Shown here: piece by piece, positions 34,152 to 37,868 of the stretch
Position numbering within the stretch: position 1 is the stretch's first letter
Layout: each line of letters opens with the position of its first letter
From: Pseudomonadota bacterium
Lineage (GTDB): Bacteria; Pseudomonadota; Alphaproteobacteria; SP197
DNA length: 37,868 nucleotides
NCBI GenBank assembly: GCA_039028155.1
Contig: JBCCIS010000052.1
Location: 1-37,868 of the forward strand
Direction of reading: 5' to 3'
Notes under the pieces: model-generated
Databases searched by the model: none
Told to the model about the DNA's origin: nothing
What the model saw: the letters and a program-made list of their open reading frames with translations, nothing else
Translations under genes and position numbers: made by a program

Positions 34152-34215
34152 TCCCGTCCGCCGCCGGCCCCAGGCAGGCGCGACGGTATCGTTTGCAGCA
34201 AACTCCTAAGACGTG

Positions 34216-34250
34216 AAGGGCCATCGGCAAGGAAGCTGATGGCCCTTTGC
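34216..34250 (+). terminator. Probable terminator hairpin after the small secreted protein gene
   Basis: AAGGGCCATC (34216-34225) pairs perfectly with GATGGCCCTT (34238-34247) around a 12-base loop, followed by a short T-rich stretch (TTTGCTTG). It lies 65 bases after the stop. The stem is strong but the T-run is weak. Confidence 0.65.
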
Positions 34251-34423
34251 TTGTCGCCGGCCCGGCCTAGTTTCTGGGTTTGACGGATGGCACCCGGTGG
34301 CCCGGACGACCGCGCGCCTAGCATAGTCTGCACCTATGCGGTTGCTCGTCAAAATTGCTTTGCCTTGGCTTCGGGCCGGGGACAGACTTCGGGCCACTTG
34401 TGTGACTTCGGGGAGGGCAAACC

Positions 34424-35824
34424 ATGCTTCGCAATGTTGAGTTCGACACCAAGGACCTGTGGGAAAAGGACCGCGATCACGTGATCCATCCCTGGACCGA
34501 CTTTTCCCAGTGGCAGGAAAAGGGGTCGGAGGTCATGGCCCAGGCCGAGGGCGTCTACGTCTTCGACACCGACGGCAACCGGTTCATCGACGGCATCGGC
34601 GGGCTGTGGTGCGTCAACATCGGTTATGGCCGCGAAGAAATGGCGGACGCGGTCGCCGAGCAGATCCGCATGATCCCCTATTACTCGCCGTTCCATCATC
34701 TGACCACGCCGCCGGCAGCACTCCTGGCGGACAAACTGGCCGAGCTGACCCCGGGTACGTTGAACCACACCTTCTTCGGCACCGGCGGCTCGATGGCCAA
34801 CGACACGGCGATCCGCTTCGTTCACTACTACTGGAACATGAAGGGCCAGCCGACGCGCAAGAAGATCATCAGCCGCGTCGACGCCTATCACGGTTCCACC
34901 TACCTGGCGGCCGCGCTGACCGGCATCGCCGCCGACCGCATCTGCTTCGAACAGGCCGACGACCTGATGGAGCATGTCTCGTGCCCCTATCCCTATCGCC
35001 GGCCTGAAGGCATGACGGAAGCGGAGTTCTGCGATCACCTGATCGATGAGCTGAAGGAACGCATCGAGACGGTCGGCGCCGAGAACATCGCGGCCTTTAT
35101 CGCCGAACCGATCATGGGCGCCGGCGGCGTCGTCGTGCCGCCAGAGGGCTACCATAAGCGGACTCTCGACCTGTGCCACGAGTACGATATCCTCTATATC
35201 TCTGATGAGGTGGTGACGGCGTTCGGCCGTCTGGGCCACTTCTTCGCGTCAGAGGATGTCTTCGGTATCACGCCTGACATCATCACCTCGGCCAAGGGCA
35301 TTTCGTCGGGCTATCAGCCACTCTCGGCGACCATCATCAACGAGAAGATGTACGACGTACTCTCCAAGCCGCAGGAGGAGGGTGCGCTCTTCACCCATGG
35401 ATTCACCTACTCCGGCCATCCCGTGTGCTGCGCGGCGGGCCTGAAGAACATCGAGATCATGGAGAAGGAGGATATCCCCGGCCACGTGCGCAAGGTCGGC
35501 CCCTACTTCGAGAAGAAGCTGGCGGAACTCAACGACCTGCCGCTGGTCGGCGAGGTGCGCGGCAAGTGCTTCATGATGTGCATCGAGAACGTGGCCAACA
35601 AGGAAACCAAGGAACTGCTGCCGCCGGAAGTCGACGTCGGTCACCGGATCGCCGATCACGCCCAGAAGCGCGGGCTGATCGTGCGGCCCTTGGGCCATCT
35701 CAACGTCATGTCGCCGCCGCTGATCCTGACCGAAGCGCAGATCGACGAGTTCGCGTCGGTACTGCGTCAGGCGATCGAGGCGACCCAGGACGATCTGGTG
35801 CGCGAAGGCATCTGGAACGGCTGA
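34424..35824 (+). CDS. Class III (omega) aminotransferase
   Basis: A 466-residue PLP enzyme. The N-terminal half has DTDGNRFIDGIGGLWCVNIGYG and the cofactor-phosphate loop GTGGSMAND. The PLP Asp is in YISDEVVTAFGRLG and the Schiff-base lysine is K291 in TSAKGISSGYQPL. Family members use putrescine, beta-alanine, taurine or other omega-amines with pyruvate. A polyamine role would fit the Pot-type transporter at the left edge, but the genes are 33 kb apart. GGGGAGGG about seven bases before ATG 34424 is a strong ribosome-binding site. The palindromic element follows 46 bases after the stop. Confidence 0.92.
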   Translation: MLRNVEFDTKDLWEKDRDHVIHPWTDFSQWQEKGSEVMAQAEGVYVFDTDGNRFIDGIGGLWCVNIGYGREEMADAVAEQIRMIPYYSPFHHLTTPPAALLADKLAELTPGTLNHTFFGTGGSMANDTAIRFVHYYWNMKGQPTRKKIISRVDAYHGSTYLAAALTGIAADRICFEQADDLMEHVSCPYPYRRPEGMTEAEFCDHLIDELKERIETVGAENIAAFIAEPIMGAGGVVVPPEGYHKRTLDLCHEYDILYISDEVVTAFGRLGHFFASEDVFGITPDIITSAKGISSGYQPLSATIINEKMYDVLSKPQEEGALFTHGFTYSGHPVCCAAGLKNIEIMEKEDIPGHVRKVGPYFEKKLAELNDLPLVGEVRGKCFMMCIENVANKETKELLPPEVDVGHRIADHAQKRGLIVRPLGHLNVMSPPLILTEAQIDEFASVLRQAIEATQDDLVREGIWNG

Positions 35825-35869
35825 GCCGATTCCTCTCCGGTTCCGAAAAACGGATGAACGCTGCCGCAT

Positions 35870-36037
35870 GAGCGGTGACCGGGTAGAGCGGATCATGGTT
35901 AGGTGGAACCGTCTTACGGTTCCACCTAACCATGTGAATCCGCTTTCCATCTATGAATAGAGCAGATTCACCTGTTTCAACGGCGTCGCTTCGCGATGCC
36001 GTTGAAACAGGATCTGCTCTGTGCCCGGTCACCGCTC
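35870..36037. repeat. Nested palindromic element (outer inverted repeat enclosing two long hairpins)
   Basis: An outer perfect inverted repeat (35870-35883 with 36024-36037, GAGCGGTGACCGGG arms) encloses two hairpins. Hairpin 1 has a 19-base perfect stem (35894-35912 with 35916-35934, loop CTT), extended by AGCGGAT/ATCCGCT (35887-35893, 35938-35944) past a three-base bulge. Hairpin 2 has a 19-base stem (35971-35989 with 35993-36011, loop TTC, one wobble), extended by AGAGCAGAT/ATCTGCTCT (35959-35967, 36012-36020) past a TCA bulge. The outer repeat is followed by seven T (36042-36048), so it may also end the aminotransferase transcript. The AGAGCAGAT arm recurs at 4680-4689. Confidence 0.9.
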
Positions 36038-37590
36038 CGCGTTTTTTTCGGCGCGCTCTCGCCGGTTTCCTGATCGCTGTTGCGCTGCCGGCGCTGTCGT
36101 CGCAGACCCTGGCGCAAAGCAATGAAGATTGGGCCGCCCTGATCCTCGAGGGTCGGAGCGCACTTGAAACTGGCGATCCCGCGCTGGCGCTTCAGCTCTT
36201 CGAAGAGGCCGAGCCGGCAGCTGAGACCCCCGATGATCAGATCGTCTCCTTGACCTCACTCGGGCTTGCCCATGCCTCGCTGGGCAACCTGGATGCGGCC
36301 GCCCGGTTTCACGAGCGCAGCCTTGATCTGCGCGAAACCCAGTACCCGCCGCCTTCCATGGCGGTCGCGACCGGCTTGCGCAATCTCGCCCAGGTTCGCC
36401 ATCGCCAGGCGCGTCTGGCCGAGACGGCGACCCTCCTGAACCGTGTCCTGACGATCTTGAACGAGATTGCGCCGGACACGCCGGACGTCACGGATGTGAA
36501 GAGCGACCTGGCGGCGGTCTACGTCAACATGGCGCGCTACCGTGATGCCGAGACTCTCTACGAGTCCGTCTTGCCGGTTGTCGAGAACGGATCGCCCGCC
36601 AAGCATGTGGCGGCGCTGAGCGGCCTGGCGGCGATCAAGGCGGCGTTAGGCCAGAACGAGGCCGCTGCCGCGCTCTATCTCAAGGCGCTTGATATCGCGC
36701 GCGCCAAGTTCGGCGACGATCATCCGTCCATATCCGGCCTGATGAACGGGCTCGGTGAGGTCTATCGGGCCTCGAACCGGCCGGCAGAGGCCCGCGATCT
36801 CTATCAGACCGCTATCGACATCCGTGCGGCGGCGCTGGGTTCCGATCACCCAGCCCTTGGGCCGCTCTACAACAATCTTGGTTTGGCGCTACTGGATCTG
36901 GGTGATCTCGATGGTGCGGGCGAGGCGCTTGAGAACGCGCGTGTCATCACCGAAGGCGCCTTAGGTCCGAACCATCCCTCGCTGGCGACTGTCCTGGCCA
37001 ACCAAGCAGATCTTGACGAGGCGCGCGGTGAGTACCTGTCGGCGATCGAACACAACCTGATGGCGTTCCGCAATCTGGCGTCGAGCCTGGGCACCGCCCA
37101 TCCGGAGGTCCAACGCCTTCAGGTAAATCTTGGCCGGCGTCTGTCGCTGGCCGGCGACTATGCACGCGCCGAGGAGACGCTTAATGAGGCCGAAGCCGGC
37201 ATCATCGCGGACCGTGGCGGCGATCACATCGACATGATCGCCGTTCATTCGGCGAGGGGGCAACTGGAGCGCCTGCGCGGCGACAACGTGGCCGCGCTGG
37301 AAAGTTACGCGAAGGCGCTCGCCATCGTCGAGGCCGCGGACGGTGCCACGACCATGGATGCCGCCGTGCTGTACGCCAATCAGGCGAAGGTCCTGGTGAC
37401 GTTGCGGCGCGAGGAGGAGGCCGTCGCGCTTCTCGAAGAGAGCCTTGCCATTCGCGAGGCAACCTTCGGCGACGACAGCCCCGCGCTGATCGAGACCCTC
37501 AACGACTATGCCTTCGCGTTGCGCCGGCTCAGACGCTTTGACGAGGCCGAAGCGGTTGAGGCGCGCGTGGCGTCTTTAAGCGAACCCTAA
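35953..37590 (+). CDS. Exported TPR-repeat protein with repeat-derived N-terminus
   Basis: A 545-residue protein. Residues about 28-55 form a signal peptide (RFFRRALAGFLIAVALPAL, cleavage near TLAQ). The rest is TPR repeats of the kinesin-light-chain type (LGxxHPxxxxxLNNLGxxxxxxGxxxxAxxxxxxAL), about ten copies to the C-terminus, giving a periplasmic protein-binding solenoid. The only in-frame ATG before the signal peptide is at 35953, inside hairpin 2 of the palindromic element. Thus the first 27 or so residues are encoded by repeat sequence, and there is no ribosome-binding site. A non-standard start such as CTG just after the repeat is possible. Confidence 0.82.
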   Translation: MNRADSPVSTASLRDAVETGSALCPVTAPRFFRRALAGFLIAVALPALSSQTLAQSNEDWAALILEGRSALETGDPALALQLFEEAEPAAETPDDQIVSLTSLGLAHASLGNLDAAARFHERSLDLRETQYPPPSMAVATGLRNLAQVRHRQARLAETATLLNRVLTILNEIAPDTPDVTDVKSDLAAVYVNMARYRDAETLYESVLPVVENGSPAKHVAALSGLAAIKAALGQNEAAAALYLKALDIARAKFGDDHPSISGLMNGLGEVYRASNRPAEARDLYQTAIDIRAAALGSDHPALGPLYNNLGLALLDLGDLDGAGEALENARVITEGALGPNHPSLATVLANQADLDEARGEYLSAIEHNLMAFRNLASSLGTAHPEVQRLQVNLGRRLSLAGDYARAEETLNEAEAGIIADRGGDHIDMIAVHSARGQLERLRGDNVAALESYAKALAIVEAADGATTMDAAVLYANQAKVLVTLRREEEAVALLEESLAIREATFGDDSPALIETLNDYAFALRRLRRFDEAEAVEARVASLSEP

Positions 37591-37593
37591 CCG

Positions 37594-37628
37594 ACAAAAA
37601 GAAAGGGCGGACGCTTAAGCGCCCGCCC
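37594..37628 (-). terminator. Rho-independent terminator for the gene at the right edge
   Basis: On the minus strand GGGCGG (complement of 37623-37628), then GCGCTTAAGCG, then CCGCCC (complement of 37605-37610) forms a stem with one mismatch. It is followed by TTTCTTTTT (complement of 37596-37604). It lies 30 bases after the stop at 37658. On the plus strand no T-run follows. Confidence 0.85.
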
Positions 37629-37657
37629 GTGCAAGAGTTGGTTCTGCGGTTGTTGGA

Positions 37658-37868
37658 TTACATACCAGCCAGAATGTTCTCGTAGAGCGAGACGATTTCG
37701 CCGTATCGATTCTGGTAAGACGAGAATTTGCCGCTGGCCAGGAACGCTTCGATGTCGCGCGTCAGGCCGACGGACGCCAGATACTCGTCGGTCACTTCCG
37801 GCATCTGGTAGACCTTGGTGTTGACGACGCCGTAACCCCAGTTCAACAGCTCATAGACCTGGGATTCC
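37658..37868 (-). CDS. C-terminal fragment, possibly an extracellular solute-binding protein
   Basis: The frame is open from the window edge to TAA at 37658-37660 and gives about 69 residues, beginning ESQVYELLNWGYGVVN and ending ENILAGM. The composition (aromatic, charged, helical, no membrane segment) and the LLNWGYG and VYQMPEVTDEYLAS stretches would suit the end of a PotD-type polyamine or related solute-binding protein. The fragment is too short to prove this. The terminator just downstream marks it as the last gene of its transcript. The apparent TTG start at 37846 is not real, because the frame continues past it. Confidence 0.6.
   Translation of the reverse strand, partial: ESQVYELLNWGYGVVNTKVYQMPEVTDEYLASVGLTRDIEAFLASGKFSSYQNRYGEIVSLYENILAGM

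Noticed and set aside
34321-34339. Short inverted repeat GCATAG-N7-CTATGC upstream of the class III aminotransferase
   Set aside because: Six-base arms are expected by chance and there is no regulator nearby.
1-37868. Search for tRNA, rRNA, CRISPR repeats, transposases or phage genes
   Set aside because: None recognised on either strand; the region reads as ordinary chromosome with accessory-type gene clusters.

Overview
The window is GC-rich, densely coded DNA with short intergenic gaps and genes on both strands. Gene content points to an alphaproteobacterium, probably of the Rhodospirillales or a related order: a polyamine-type ABC importer, a crotonyl-CoA carboxylase/reductase homologue, Tat-exported solute-binding proteins, Sel1/TPR proteins, and palindromic intergenic elements carrying AGAGCAGAT arms. 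No rRNA, tRNA, CRISPR array, insertion sequence or phage gene was seen. The taxonomic call is inference from gene content only.

Layout. 1-1360: end of an ABC permease and its ATPase, closed by a clear terminator. 1484-2662: an AruH-like aminotransferase. 2743-4660: a thiol-redox cluster (CcmG-like, TlpA-like, CcdA). 4737-5096: an alkyltransferase-like DNA repair protein. 5119-6759 (minus): a Tat-exported family 5 solute-binding protein. 7018-9585: an AI-2E-type membrane protein and a cardiolipin synthase. 9609-11586: a Sel1/peptidoglycan-binding protein and a DNA glycosylase whose start codons overlap head to head. 11602-13369: a small membrane protein and a second aminotransferase. 13426-20548: type I secretion parts (ABC exporter, HlyD adaptor, TolC) surrounding a CHASE2 adenylate cyclase. 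20756-22414: an AlsS-type acetolactate synthase. 22653-25740: a glycine-tailed lipoprotein divergent from a large BTAD-TM-TolB-TPR-rhodanese protein. 25790-30676: an acyl-CoA dehydrogenase / CCR-like reductase / B12-dependent mutase operon divergent from a PadR-like regulator. 30856-32264: two tandem six-cysteine lipoproteins and a 49-residue DUF5989-type membrane peptide. 32277-34151: an SGNH hydrolase and small Sel1 and periplasmic proteins. 34424-37590: a class III aminotransferase, a nested palindromic element, and a TPR protein whose start lies in that element. 37658-end: a C-terminal fragment.

The strongest candidate for something undescribed is the 25790-30676 operon. It parallels the ethylmalonyl-CoA pathway (reductive carboxylation, B12 carbon-skeleton rearrangement, alpha/beta dehydrogenation). 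However, its mutase looks like fused glutamate-mutase E and S parts rather than an ethylmalonyl-CoA mutase. The CCR homologue has Gln where a CO2-binding Glu is expected, and the dehydrogenase is much shorter than methylsuccinyl-CoA dehydrogenase. Second-tier items are the secretion/cyclase cluster without a visible substrate, the five-part signalling protein with a cysteine-less rhodanese, the paired six-cysteine lipoproteins, and the palindrome that supplies the N-terminus of a TPR protein.
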